A DNA stretch of 64,000 nucleotides from JAUIET01 sp039111475. GTDB lineage: Bacteria; Pseudomonadota; Gammaproteobacteria; Pseudomonadales; JAUIET01. Both the position numbers and the translations under genes were made by a program. This document shows, piece by piece, positions 27,012 through 36,154 of the stretch. Location: assembly GCA_039111475.1 (NCBI GenBank), contig JBCCIP010000004.1, positions 62,001 through 126,000 of the forward strand, written 5' to 3'. How positions within the stretch are numbered: position 1 is the first letter of the stretch; each line of letters starts with the position of its first letter. A model generated the notes under the pieces. The model had not been told where the DNA came from and ran no database searches. It saw only the letters and a program-made list of their open reading frames with translations.

Positions 27012-27725
27012 ATGGACAAGAGCGGATATTCACAGCACATTTCACAGCAATACAATGAAGAGCTGGAAGACGTTAAGAAAAGCATGCTGGAAATGGGCGG
27101 CCAGGTTGAAAAGCTGGTTGCCGATGCTATCACCAGCATCATCGATGGCGACAGTGCGATAGCCGAACAGGTTAGGGAAAACGACAAACCGGTCAATGCC
27201 ATGGAGTCCGACATTGACGAGGAGTGCGCTCGAATACTGGCGCGGCGCCAACCGGCAGCGAGTGATTTGCGGCTGGTGCTGGCGATCACGCGTGCGTCTA
27301 CGGATTTGGAGCGTGTGGGCGACGAAGCAGGAAAAATCGCAACGCAAACGATTGAACTGGCCGAAGCCGGCAGATCACCTGGCGGATATACCGAGATACA
27401 ACACATGGGCACCAGTGTGCGAGGAATGCTGCACGATGCTTTGGATGCGTTTGCTCGCATGGACGAAACACTGGCGTTGAAAGTAGCCGAGCAAGACAAA
27501 GAAGTTGACCGCTATTACGGTTCAGCGATGCGCGTCGTGTTAACCTTGATGATGGAAGACCCACGAAGTATTTCGCGCGTACTCAACATCATGTGGGCGC
27601 TGCGTTCACTCGAGCGTGTAGGCGATCATGCGCGCAATATTGCGGAACATGTTATCTACCTGGTGAAAGGCAAAGACGTTCGCCATGTTGGTCTCAAGGA
27701 AATGGCCAAGCAGGTTAAGAAATAG
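27012..27725 (+). CDS. phoU: Phosphate signalling protein PhoU
   Basis: 237 residues with two PhoU helical repeats (about 15-105 and 120-220). Metal-binding-type motifs are visible as LERVGDEAGKIA and its counterpart LERVGDHARNIAEHV. It links Pst transport to PhoR and keeps the Pho regulon off when phosphate is plentiful. The ATG follows AGTAAGGAA, a good ribosome-binding site. Last gene of the pst operon; the downstream 330 bp carries no supported gene. Confidence 0.96.
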   Translation: MDKSGYSQHISQQYNEELEDVKKSMLEMGGQVEKLVADAITSIIDGDSAIAEQVRENDKPVNAMESDIDEECARILARRQPAASDLRLVLAITRASTDLERVGDEAGKIATQTIELAEAGRSPGGYTEIQHMGTSVRGMLHDALDAFARMDETLALKVAEQDKEVDRYYGSAMRVVLTLMMEDPRSISRVLNIMWALRSLERVGDHARNIAEHVIYLVKGKDVRHVGLKEMAKQVKK

Positions 27726-28055
27726 GCGGCTGGCTCGCAAAGAGAGTAGGTCCCCACTCAGCGCAGGTCTCACGAATCTCACAATTAAGACGGTCCAAAA
27801 TGTCTATATTTTCCAGTTCGGCGAGCAACACAGAGTGTTGAAAGCTGAACCCGTGTACCTCGCTGACCACAACCCGATGGGTGCAGGAAGGCGCCCATCG
27901 TCATTGCTTTTGAGTATGCGAGAGACTGTAGACTCAGATAATTTAATGGAATGGTAGCGTTACATAGACTGCACGATGCGAATTGAGCCTATATAACACT
28001 TGCGCAGGAGAAAGAGCACTTTCTCCTCACTCATTGCCATTACGACTAAGCAAAT
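27726..28055. other. 330-bp intergenic region without a supported gene
   Basis: Lies between the convergent ends of phoU and the NmrA-like gene. The only structure seen is a perfect 9-bp stem with a 4-base loop (28006-28027, AGGAGAAAG/CTTTCTCCT). It lacks a T-run on either side, so it is not a convincing terminator. A 90-codon frame that begins inside phoU has no family features. Confidence 0.5.
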
Positions 28056-28913
28056 TTAGCGGCATGTTCGGAAGTAGCGCTGCGTAAACTCAGCGAATGA
28101 ACCAGGCATTTGACCAGTGAGCTCTTGAAAATCTGAGCTGCAATTCGATTCGCCGCCAGATCGTATCATGGTGAACAATTGTTTACGCATGCGAATGTCC
28201 CATCGGCGGATGCCCTGTGCTTGCATTATTAGCGCGATGACCCAAAATGGTGGAGACAGATATCGCACGCTACGACCAGTTGTTTTACTAAGCTCGTGTG
28301 CTGCGGCTTCCATGTTGATGGCTTCCGGGCCATTAATTTCGTAAGTTCTCTGCCAAGGCCCGTTTTGACGGAATAATGTTGATGCGGCCAGGGCAACATC
28401 TCGCGCATCTATAAGCGACACTTTGGCATTTCCAAATGGCAATGGCAGGAGGCCCCGCTGTGAGATTGCGGCGCTTAACTCTAAAAAATTCTGCATGAAC
28501 ATTGTTGGTCGAAGAATGGCCCATTCCAGTCCACTGTTCTTCAAATACTGTTCGACATGGGCGTGGTTGGCTCCATAGGCCAAAGGCGGATCCAAGCCCG
28601 CTGCAAAAGCTGAAGATTTAACAATACCACGCACGCCACACATTTTAGCCGCGTCGATCACAGCGCATTCTTGCTTAACCTGATCTGGACTGTCGCCGCT
28701 AAGCAAGAAAACTAAATCTACTCCCTGCAGAGCTGTTCTTAAGCTAGAGGGGCATGTTAGATCCGCATAAACAGGCCGAACCCCTTCGGGAAGTTCTGCA
28801 TTACTGCGACGCAGCATTGCACTGCAAGGGAATTCATGACTACGCAGCTGCAACAGTAATTCGTAGCCCACCGTACCCGTAGCGCCGACAACTAAAACGT
28901 GACCTCGATTCAT
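28056..28913 (-). CDS. NmrA-like NAD(P)-binding protein (atypical SDR)
   Basis: 285 residues. The N-terminal Rossmann motif VVGATGTVGYELLLQL fits atypical SDRs; MLRRSNAELPEGVRPVYADL and the later LRPTMFMQNFLEL follow the NmrA/azoreductase-like pattern. The classical YxxxK is not in the usual place, so the protein may sense the nucleotide or be a quinone/NADPH-dependent reductase. Its start overlaps the end of the nitronate monooxygenase gene by 4 bp (ATGA), so the pair is one operon on the minus strand. Function not known beyond fold. Confidence 0.78.
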   Translation of the reverse strand: MNRGHVLVVGATGTVGYELLLQLRSHEFPCSAMLRRSNAELPEGVRPVYADLTCPSSLRTALQGVDLVFLLSGDSPDQVKQECAVIDAAKMCGVRGIVKSSAFAAGLDPPLAYGANHAHVEQYLKNSGLEWAILRPTMFMQNFLELSAAISQRGLLPLPFGNAKVSLIDARDVALAASTLFRQNGPWQRTYEINGPEAINMEAAAHELSKTTGRSVRYLSPPFWVIALIMQAQGIRRWDIRMRKQLFTMIRSGGESNCSSDFQELTGQMPGSFAEFTQRYFRTCR

Positions 28914-29923
28914 GATGAGAGTTGTTTACCCAATTTTCGCACGCACCGTTGAGCGTCTTGCATTAGCTCAAATACAATATCTTTTGCTGGCATAGTCTCT
29001 CGAATACATCCGACACCTTGGCCGCATGACAGCGCCATGTCTTCAATTTGACCTTCGGTGACTGTCGTGGGAGGAAAGCTTGCAAACTGATCGAGTGGAA
29101 CTCTTTTTCCGTTCAATAGAGTACTGCCTAGTTCGGTACGATCTGCATCGCCAGCATCGATACGATGCTCTAAACCGTGCCAGCGTCGGCTTGTTGAATT
29201 GGAAAGGACTCTTAGAGGATTAAACTCTGCTGTTTCACGGCCATATATATTTGTGATGACGGTTCGCGATCCACTTTGGGTGGCCAATACTTCTTGCTGG
29301 TAGCGAGGGTGGGCTTGTGATTCAGGACACGTGATAAAACGAGAGCCCACCCAGACAGCATCCGCTCCTAGCGCCAATGCCGCTGCCACTTGCTGGCCGT
29401 TAGTGATGCCGCCGCCGGCAAGTACCGTCAGAGGTTTTACCGCCTCAACCACCTCGGGCACTAATACAAACGTCGGCAAAGTGGAAAGATTGTGACCACC
29501 TGCCTCCAACCCCTGTGCAATCACTGCGTCAACGCCGTCGTCCAAAGCGCGTACAGCAGCCTCGGCACTGCCAATTTGTTCCCACACATGAATGCCGGCC
29601 TGGCTCAGACTCTGTATCCACGCCTCGGGTATGGGTCCCCAGTGAAATGAAGCAACGGAAGGTTTTATGTCCAATAGCGCATCGATATGTTCATCGCTTG
29701 CGAACGGCACAATGAGGTTGATGTTCAGTGGGGAGGTTAAATTCTGAGGAAGATGACTAACCTCTCTACTTAGCTGCTCTGGGCTGAGAACGCCGACAGC
29801 TATCGTCCCCATACCCCCCGCATCCATGACTGCGGCCGCAAGGTGGTGTGTCGACCCGAGAAAAGCCATGGCTGCATTGACTATTGGAAATCGCGTTTTA
29901 TAGGCTCTAGTAAAACGATTCAT
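28910..29923 (-). CDS. Nitronate monooxygenase (2-nitropropane dioxygenase family)
   Basis: 337 residues. FMN-dependent TIM barrel that oxidises propionate 3-nitronate and alkyl nitronates. Seen: RFPIVNAAMAFLGSTHHLAAAVMDAGGMGTI at the start, QGLEAGGHN near residues 139-147 (with the conserved catalytic His), LAGGGITNGQQVAAALALGADAVWVGSRFI (phosphate binding). An unusual cysteine pair (SCGQGVGC) appears near the C-terminus. First gene of a two-gene unit with the NmrA-like protein. Some family members are enoyl reductases or desaturases, so the exact reaction is not certain. Confidence 0.83.
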   Translation of the reverse strand: MNRFTRAYKTRFPIVNAAMAFLGSTHHLAAAVMDAGGMGTIAVGVLSPEQLSREVSHLPQNLTSPLNINLIVPFASDEHIDALLDIKPSVASFHWGPIPEAWIQSLSQAGIHVWEQIGSAEAAVRALDDGVDAVIAQGLEAGGHNLSTLPTFVLVPEVVEAVKPLTVLAGGGITNGQQVAAALALGADAVWVGSRFITCPESQAHPRYQQEVLATQSGSRTVITNIYGRETAEFNPLRVLSNSTSRRWHGLEHRIDAGDADRTELGSTLLNGKRVPLDQFASFPPTTVTEGQIEDMALSCGQGVGCIRETMPAKDIVFELMQDAQRCVRKLGKQLSS

Positions 29924-30024
29924 GCGCGCTCTATTCCGAAATTACTTAAGGTAATAAAGCTACCGGCGAGGAGTAATGAGCGACTAGGTCTACAGAGCAC
30001 GCATATTCGTTATATAGTGAACGC

Positions 30025-30978
30025 TCAGCGAGACATTTGCCGCCATTCTCGTGGTGTTTGCTCAAAGTACTTCTTGAAACACTTGCCAAAGTATGACAAA
30101 TCGTTAAATCCCCATTGATACGCTATTTCTGCAATGGAGCGACCAGCATGACTTGTGCTTTGAAGGTCTGAAGCGCAACGTTTTAATCGCTCACGCAAAA
30201 CATATCGTCCAAATGTAGTGCCAGACGCTGAAAAAGCTTTGTGGACGTAGCGTACGGATACGCCGAGATAATCCGCCGCCAATGCGGGGTTAAGTGACGG
30301 ATTTGCTAACTGTCGATGAATGAAGTCCTGCAGCACGTCGAGCTGAACATTCTTATAGCGCGAAAGCGGCAGTTCAGTACCTAGCCGCGCATTAAAAATA
30401 AGGGGTAGAAAATCCAAGAAATTATTAGCGAGTTTCTCGTTGTCAGCGCTGACATGTAACTGATGGGACTGTTCTATGGTCTTGAGGTAACTTAAACCGA
30501 GACGCGCCAATGTATCTTCGCCACCCACTTTCAACGCGGTCAATTTTTCTGGGTTCGCAAGTTTGGCTCGTAACATGTGTTGTGGAATATTGATGCACAA
30601 TTGCTCAAAGCTATTGTCGAACCGCAACTCGTAGGGGCGTTCTGTATCGATCAGGGTAAAATCCCCGGGCAATAGTACACAGTCATTGCGTCCCTGCGAC
30701 ACATAGCCAGCGCCTTCTTTTTGCAACAACAGAAAGTAAAGCGCCGCGTCTGCTGTCGCGACTTCGCGCCGACCGTGATTGACCGTTTGAGCTTCGGAGC
30801 TTATGCCAGCAACATGCAGCTCAGCCAGCTGGTGGGCACAGATTCCACCTCGAAAAGCCCCCTTATCATGGACGCGCTTGGCCATCAGAGGCGTAAATTC
30901 AGAGCAGATTACTTCTCGCCAGTAACCGAATTGCTCATGTGCCGGAAGGTCCGACGTGGTCCAGTTTTGCATCATCAT
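30025..30978 (-). CDS. AraC family transcriptional regulator
   Basis: 317 residues from the ATG at 30978, the first of three successive ATGs; a TTG at 31029 would add 17 residues, but MMMQNWTTSDLPAHEQFGYWREVI is the usual opening of regulators with the AraC-binding-like domain. That domain spans about residues 20-190. The C-terminal double helix-turn-helix is clear: NPALAADYLGVSVRYVHKAF and SIAEIAYQWGFNDLSYFGKCFKKYFEQTPREWR. Divergent from the TonB receptor-nitrilase pair across about 200 bp, so it most likely activates them in response to their substrate. The intergenic region holds GTGCACT twice, 22 bp apart, a candidate binding site. Confidence 0.88.
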   Translation of the reverse strand: MMMQNWTTSDLPAHEQFGYWREVICSEFTPLMAKRVHDKGAFRGGICAHQLAELHVAGISSEAQTVNHGRREVATADAALYFLLLQKEGAGYVSQGRNDCVLLPGDFTLIDTERPYELRFDNSFEQLCINIPQHMLRAKLANPEKLTALKVGGEDTLARLGLSYLKTIEQSHQLHVSADNEKLANNFLDFLPLIFNARLGTELPLSRYKNVQLDVLQDFIHRQLANPSLNPALAADYLGVSVRYVHKAFSASGTTFGRYVLRERLKRCASDLQSTSHAGRSIAEIAYQWGFNDLSYFGKCFKKYFEQTPREWRQMSR

Positions 30979-31178
30979 TATTAGCTCATTGCACCAAGCA
31001 CTGTTCGCTCTACTCGGCAATCTACCCAATTTTAAAGCTCAACTCAACCATATGACTGACTGAATACGCAAGTATCCGTGCACTATTTTCCCAGTTTTGG
31101 TGCACTTCCTACCAAGAGTCGAAGCGCTGCTAAACCCTAAGATTTCGACGCCTGATAATTTGTCCAAGGTGAGGCCCA

Positions 31179-33479
31179 ATGGCAAAGACAACAAAACACA
31201 ATTCTCCTATTTCGCTAATTTTTGTCTCAGCCTTAGTGGGATCGATTGGATCGTTACCATCCGCGGTACAGGCAACCGTCACCGAACTTGAGGAGATTAT
31301 AGTGACAGCGCGGAAGCGCGAAGAAAGCCTGCAAGATACACCAATCTCTATCACGGCGTTCACCGGTGAATTATTGGCAGCGCGAAATATCGACAATGTC
31401 GCTCAGATCGGTGATATAACCCCCAACCTAACCATTAACCAGTCAGCGTCGTTTTCAGGAAGCCCTAGTTCCACCGCTATATTTTTGCGTGGCATTGGTC
31501 AGGTCGATTTTACCTTGAACACAGACCCCGGTGTGGGTTTGTATGTAGACGGAGTTTACATCTCCCGATCTATTGGCGGATTGATCGACCTTGTGGACGT
31601 TGACCGTATTGAAGTACTGCGCGGTCCACAAGGCACGCTGTTTGGACGTAATACCATCGGTGGCGCCATCAATGTGTCATCCAAAGCACCAACCGAGCAG
31701 TTCGAGGCGCGCCTGAAAGCAACGGTTGGTTCTGATAATAGAATTGATTTAATAGCGGACGTTAACGTGCCGTTTAGTGACACTGTCTTGGGTCGCTTTT
31801 CCGTACTGAGCAAAAACCGAGATGGTTACGTGGATCGACTGCAGACGGGCGCCGAGCTGGGCGATGACAGTGTACTATCGGCGAGAGCCAGCGTATCGAT
31901 CATCCCATCAGACGATTTCAGTGCATTGCTTGCCTTGGATGTTACTCGCGAACGTGAAGAGAGCGCGGCCTTTGTACTTGAAGAATTACGCAGCACCAGC
32001 GATTTCCCAGGTTTTCATAACGCTGTCATAGCGCCTATGCTGGACCCCGCCGCAGCCGGTGGCCGTTGTTTCGATCCGACGTTCGTCAATGCTGTTTGCT
32101 TCAATGAAGCATCTGTTCTCACCAACGATCCATACGCCACCAATGGAACCGAACAATCGGTGTCTGACGTAGATGTGTTTGGCGCTTCACTCACTCTGCA
32201 AAAGGATTGGAACAACATCAGTTTAAAATCCATCACGGCGTTTCGAGAAGTAGAGAGCTTTTCGTTTCGTGATGGTGATCACTCACCACAGCGCGTCAAT
32301 GCAACGTCAGATCTACTTGACTACGATCAGATCAGTCAGGAGTTCCAATTGTTGGGCAGTACAATGGATCAGCGCCTTAACTGGATTTTGGGCGCCTTTT
32401 ATTTTTCTGAAACGGGCGACAATCCTAATGAGGTGTTTTTTGCGCCAATCAGCATACTCAGCGGCGGAAGAGTAGAAAATGAAAGCCAAGCTCTGTTCGC
32501 GCAAGCCACTTACGATGTAAACGACAAAATAGCCGTTACAGTGGGCTCCCGATTTACGGATGACGCACGCGAATTTACCCCTGATCAGCGAGTTCTCACC
32601 ACGCCAGCAGGGCCTGCTGTCCCTCCTGTTGGTACGCCACTATTGCCCAGCGTCACCGCTACCGTTGATTCCGACGACATCACATCCATGGTTAATCTTT
32701 CTTACCAGCCGAATGACGACGTTATGATGTATCTGACATTCTCAGAGGGATTTAAAAGTGGCGGCTTTACGCAGAGGGTGTTTCCGCCACTACTGCCTGC
32801 GCCTGGCCAGAATCCGGCAGACGTAATTCCGTCGTTTGAACCTGAAAGTGTGCAGCAATGGGAGCTTGGATGGAAGACCAACTGGCTTGACCGCCGGTTG
32901 CAATTTAATGGTGCGCTGTTTTTTACCGACTACTCTGACCTTCAGATCAACGTGCAACGAGGCATAGCGCCCACCACAGAAAATGCCGCTGAAGCGCAGA
33001 TTCAGGGTGGCGAACTCGAATTACTTGCCATTCCTCTAGACGGCTTGGTGTTGAATCTAAGTGCTGGCTACACAGACGCGGAATATGAGGAGCTGGACAC
33101 GTCTGTTGTGGGAATCTCGTTTGACAACAAACTTCCGGGTTCATCTGAATGGTCTGGAAGCGCCTCAGTAGCCTACACCCATCGATTGGCGCGTGGCGGG
33201 CTTCTGACGAGCCGATTGGACTGGAGTTTTCGCAGCGAGTTTTTCTTCGATGCGCTCAATGAAGTTGGGCAGGATGATTACAACAGCGTAAACGTGAGCA
33301 TAGCGTGGCAAAATGAGAGTCAGGAGTGGCGTGTCGCCTTGTTTGGCACCAACATCACTGATGAGCAATACCGGGTTGCGGGAGCGTCGATCTTGCAACC
33401 TGGTGGCTTTAAGGAAGTCATGTTTGCGCGTCCTGCCGAGTGGGGTATTAGCGTGGAGCGACGATTCGGTGAGTTCTAA
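31179..33479 (+). CDS. TonB-dependent outer-membrane receptor
   Basis: 766 residues. Signal peptide (about 1-32, cleaved near AVQA), TonB box region EEIIVTARKR at about 39-48, plug domain (to about residue 160, with VEVLRGPQGTLFGRNTIGGAINV-like motif), then the 22-strand barrel ending in Phe (RRFGEF). This subgroup of receptors, typical of sphingomonads and marine gammaproteobacteria, takes up bulky organic substrates rather than only siderophores. Good ribosome-binding site (AAGGTGAGG). The nitrilase gene follows within 20 bp, implying that the receptor imports a nitrile-bearing or related compound (inference). Confidence 0.9.
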   Translation: MAKTTKHNSPISLIFVSALVGSIGSLPSAVQATVTELEEIIVTARKREESLQDTPISITAFTGELLAARNIDNVAQIGDITPNLTINQSASFSGSPSSTAIFLRGIGQVDFTLNTDPGVGLYVDGVYISRSIGGLIDLVDVDRIEVLRGPQGTLFGRNTIGGAINVSSKAPTEQFEARLKATVGSDNRIDLIADVNVPFSDTVLGRFSVLSKNRDGYVDRLQTGAELGDDSVLSARASVSIIPSDDFSALLALDVTREREESAAFVLEELRSTSDFPGFHNAVIAPMLDPAAAGGRCFDPTFVNAVCFNEASVLTNDPYATNGTEQSVSDVDVFGASLTLQKDWNNISLKSITAFREVESFSFRDGDHSPQRVNATSDLLDYDQISQEFQLLGSTMDQRLNWILGAFYFSETGDNPNEVFFAPISILSGGRVENESQALFAQATYDVNDKIAVTVGSRFTDDAREFTPDQRVLTTPAGPAVPPVGTPLLPSVTATVDSDDITSMVNLSYQPNDDVMMYLTFSEGFKSGGFTQRVFPPLLPAPGQNPADVIPSFEPESVQQWELGWKTNWLDRRLQFNGALFFTDYSDLQINVQRGIAPTTENAAEAQIQGGELELLAIPLDGLVLNLSAGYTDAEYEELDTSVVGISFDNKLPGSSEWSGSASVAYTHRLARGGLLTSRLDWSFRSEFFFDALNEVGQDDYNSVNVSIAWQNESQEWRVALFGTNITDEQYRVAGASILQPGGFKEVMFARPAEWGISVERRFGEF

Positions 33480-33494
33480 GTGGAGTCAAGAATA

Positions 33495-34532
33495 GTGACG
33501 ACTAACGAAAAAGATCAGCCGGCGGTCGTCCGTGCGGCCGCCGTCCAGGCGTCTCCTGTTTACATGGATCTAGATGGTTGCGTGAAAAAAGCCTGCGATT
33601 TAATAGCGCAAGCGGCCTCCCAAGAGTGTGATTTGATAGCGTTCCCAGAGTGCTGGATTCCGGGCTACCCCTTCTTTGTCTGGTTAAACACGACCGCAGC
33701 GAATATCCAACATTTTGTGCCATACCACAAGAACAGCTTGGTGGTGGGCAGCGAAGCTTACCAGTGCATAGCCGCTGCAGCTGCAGAACACAACATTTTT
33801 GTGTCGATGGGTGCGAGCGAACGTGATCATGGAAGTTTGTATATAGCTCAGTTTCTATTTGACAATAACGGTGATCTGATCAGCGGGCGTCGAAAGCTAA
33901 AAGCAACGCATATGGAGCGCACCGTTTTTGGCGATGGCGGTGGCTCAGACTTGGAGGTGGTAGATAGCAGCATTGGTCGCATAGGCCAACTCTGTTGTTG
34001 GGAACACCTGCAACCATTGTCCAAATACGCGATGTACAGCATGCATGAACAGATACATCTGGCTGCATGGCCAGCGTTCAGCGTGTATCCGGAATCATAC
34101 GCCTTAGGTCCGCAACTTAATAATGCGGCGTCGCAGCTCTATGCGGCGGAAGGGCAATGCTTTGTGGTGGCCCCCTGCGGCGTAATTTCACCGGAGATCA
34201 TCGAACAATTGGTGACCAACGATGAACAAGACAGCTTGATTTCCGCAGGTGGTGGCTACGCGCGTATCTTTGGTCCAGATGGCCGCCCTCTCTGTGAACC
34301 CCTTGCGCCTGACGAAGAAGGCATACTTGTAGCAGACTTGCCGCTCGATATGATTACAATCGCAAAGAGCTTTGCGGATCCCGTTGGACATTACTCCCGT
34401 CCCGATGTTGCACGTTTGCGACTGAACAGCGGGCATCAGCCTTGTGTTGAACCGCTCGATGAGATAAATCGCAGTAGCGTTGAATTAGATACCGAGCAAA
34501 TGTTGGATGGCAAGGACGCTTTGGAAGAGTGA
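33495..34532 (+). CDS. Nitrilase family carbon-nitrogen hydrolase
   Basis: 345 residues from the GTG at 33495, which has GGAG 9 bases upstream; an earlier in-frame GTG (33480) would touch the receptor stop codon. Catalytic triad of nitrilases: Glu52 (AFPECWIPGYP), Lys134 (GRRKLKATHMER) and Cys168 (QLCCWEH). The CWE context and the ALGPQLNNAASQLYAAEGQCFVV region match aliphatic nitrilases/cyanide-hydratase-type enzymes rather than amidases. It would convert R-CN to the acid and ammonia. Co-transcribed with the TonB receptor and followed by a strong terminator. Confidence 0.88.
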   Translation: MTTNEKDQPAVVRAAAVQASPVYMDLDGCVKKACDLIAQAASQECDLIAFPECWIPGYPFFVWLNTTAANIQHFVPYHKNSLVVGSEAYQCIAAAAAEHNIFVSMGASERDHGSLYIAQFLFDNNGDLISGRRKLKATHMERTVFGDGGGSDLEVVDSSIGRIGQLCCWEHLQPLSKYAMYSMHEQIHLAAWPAFSVYPESYALGPQLNNAASQLYAAEGQCFVVAPCGVISPEIIEQLVTNDEQDSLISAGGGYARIFGPDGRPLCEPLAPDEEGILVADLPLDMITIAKSFADPVGHYSRPDVARLRLNSGHQPCVEPLDEINRSSVELDTEQMLDGKDALEE

Positions 34533-34617
34533 ATCGTCACGTTCAATGTAATCAATAAATTGATCATGCATTAAGGTAGAGCTTTCCTCGACCTGTGGCT
34601 TTGGCTGCGGATTTTAT

Positions 34618-34643
34618 GGGGGTCTTCGGATCCCCTTTTCTTT
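34618..34643 (+). terminator. Rho-independent terminator after the nitrilase gene
   Basis: Stem GGGGGTC/GATCCCC (34618-34624 and 34629-34635, one G-U pair) with a TTCG tetraloop, followed directly by TTTTCTTT. It lies 86 bp after the nitrilase stop codon. The rest of the gap to the convergent 3-hydroxyacyl-CoA dehydrogenase gene holds nothing else recognisable. Confidence 0.85.
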
Positions 34644-34744
34644 GAAGGCCGCCTTGAAGCAGTGCTTGATTTATGATTTTACTGATAGGCTAATATCGGG
34701 CTGATACAGAATTTCGAACGCCCTAAAGAGAAACGCTATTAGGC

Positions 34745-36040
34745 CTAAAAACGTCGACCTGAACTAGCGAGGTCTAATACAAGTTTTACCGGCTCTAATT
34801 GCGTATCACCAGACAGTTGCCAATACTTGAGTAGTTTAGCGTGCACAAGATCCAACCCCAGGCGATTCGCCCAGAACATAATGCCACCCTCGCTTTTGGG
34901 AAATCCATAACCATACACATACACCAGATCGATATCGCTGGCACGTCTGGCAATGCCTTCACTCAACACACTCGCCGCCTCGTTCACCACCGCCAGCAGC
35001 AGTCGTTCTACAATTTCGTCTGCCGTTAGCGTTCTCCTTGTATAGCCAAATTCTTCCGATGCTGATGCAATAAGCTGAATTACCTTGGGGTCTTCCTGTC
35101 TGCTTCGTGTGCCGGATTCATAGCGGTAATACCCTAGACCTGATTTCTGTCCCAGTCGGCCATCCTCAACGAGTTGATCGGGTATGCGGTACGTTCTGGG
35201 GTCTCCCCTTTGTGCAGCGCTAAGCGCTTTTCTGGCCCGGTAACCAATGTCCAAACCGGCTAGATCGCCAACGGCGAGAGGTCCCATCGCCATTCCGAAC
35301 TGTTCCATCGCCTGATCGATCTCCAACGGTGTTGCGCCTTCGAGCAGGCATAGCTGCGCCTGTTGTTGCAGGCGCCGATTAATTCTGTTGCCAATAAACC
35401 CATAACATACACCGGATACCACCGATATCTTGCCGCATCGCTGGGCCAGCGCGATCACTGTGGTGAGAGTGCTGGGGCTTGTTGCCTCTCCTTGCACAAT
35501 TTCCAGCAATTTCATCACATTGGCTGGGCTGAAGAAGTGCATACCAATCACATTCCGCGGGCGTTCGGTAACCTCAGCCAATAGATTTATATCCTGATAG
35601 GAAGTGTTAGATGCTAGTATGGTTGATGACTTGCACGCTGCATCAAGTTGCTTGAATACCTCACGCTTTATGTCCAAATCTTCAAATACAGCCTCAATAA
35701 CCAGGTCGGCCTCCGCCAGATGCGCGTAAGTTGTCGTAAAATGCAAGGCGCTCAGGCGAGCTTGTGCGTCATCATCTGATAGCGGGCCTCGCGAAACGCG
35801 GCTTTGGTAGTAAGCGGTCAACGATTCTCGCGCCATGTCAACGCCGTCACTATCAACCTCGAGAAGAGTTACGGCCAGACCCGCATCAAGCAGGGTTATT
35901 GCAATTCCACGCCCCATGGTACCGCCACCCACGACTGCGACAGAGGTGATCTCAGCGGCGTTCGCGCTCATCTCAGTCGCCAGCTGAGTGGCTTGCTGTT
36001 CGGCAAGTTCTAGATGCCGGGCGCTTATAGATTCGGTCAT
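34745..36040 (-). CDS. 3-hydroxyacyl-CoA dehydrogenase (stand-alone, PaaH/FadB-C-terminal type)
   Basis: 431 residues from the ATG at 36040 (an upstream in-frame start at 36082 adds 14 residues). NAD-binding domain with VAVVGGGTMGRGIA near residues 33-46, the catalytic His in GMHFFSPANVMKLLEIV, then two C-terminal domain copies (first with GFIGNRINRRL; second from about 330, VVNEAASVLSEGIA). It oxidises 3-hydroxyacyl-CoA to 3-ketoacyl-CoA. It lacks the N-terminal enoyl-CoA hydratase domain of FadB and instead has about 30 extra residues. Divergent from the BVMO gene across a palindrome-containing promoter region, so it probably serves the same pathway. Confidence 0.88.
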   Translation of the reverse strand: MTESISARHLELAEQQATQLATEMSANAAEITSVAVVGGGTMGRGIAITLLDAGLAVTLLEVDSDGVDMARESLTAYYQSRVSRGPLSDDDAQARLSALHFTTTYAHLAEADLVIEAVFEDLDIKREVFKQLDAACKSSTILASNTSYQDINLLAEVTERPRNVIGMHFFSPANVMKLLEIVQGEATSPSTLTTVIALAQRCGKISVVSGVCYGFIGNRINRRLQQQAQLCLLEGATPLEIDQAMEQFGMAMGPLAVGDLAGLDIGYRARKALSAAQRGDPRTYRIPDQLVEDGRLGQKSGLGYYRYESGTRSRQEDPKVIQLIASASEEFGYTRRTLTADEIVERLLLAVVNEAASVLSEGIARRASDIDLVYVYGYGFPKSEGGIMFWANRLGLDLVHAKLLKYWQLSGDTQLEPVKLVLDLASSGRRF

Positions 36041-36076
36041 AGGTATTACAACTATAACGCCAATGCAGTGTTTAGA

Positions 36077-36088
36077 CAACACGTGTTG
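36077..36088. promoter_or_regulatory. Candidate operator between the 3-hydroxyacyl-CoA dehydrogenase and BVMO genes
   Basis: CAACACGTGTTG is a perfect 12-bp palindrome and extends to 20 bp (36073-36092) with one mismatched pair. It lies in the 114-bp divergent promoter region, 37 bp from one start codon and 67 bp from the other. A TGTGTTGATA half-copy follows at 36101. The sequence differs from the ATAGAC-N4-GTCTAT operator elsewhere in the window. No dedicated regulator gene is adjacent. Confidence 0.5.
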
Positions 36089-36154
36089 ACTATACAGATA
36101 TGTGTTGATAATCTCTTATGCCACGGTCTATACATTCACTGGCAGGTAAAGAAA

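Noticed and set aside
17855..27725. Phosphate cluster as a horizontally acquired island
   Set aside because: Standard gammaproteobacterial gene order next to the housekeeping rlmL, with no mobile-element or composition break visible by eye.
27685..27957. 90-codon frame starting in phoU and crossing the intergenic region
   Set aside because: No ribosome-binding site, no family features, and it begins inside phoU in another frame.
28006..28027. Perfect 9-bp hairpin as terminator between phoU and the NmrA-like gene
   Set aside because: No T-run on either side; recorded only as a hairpin.
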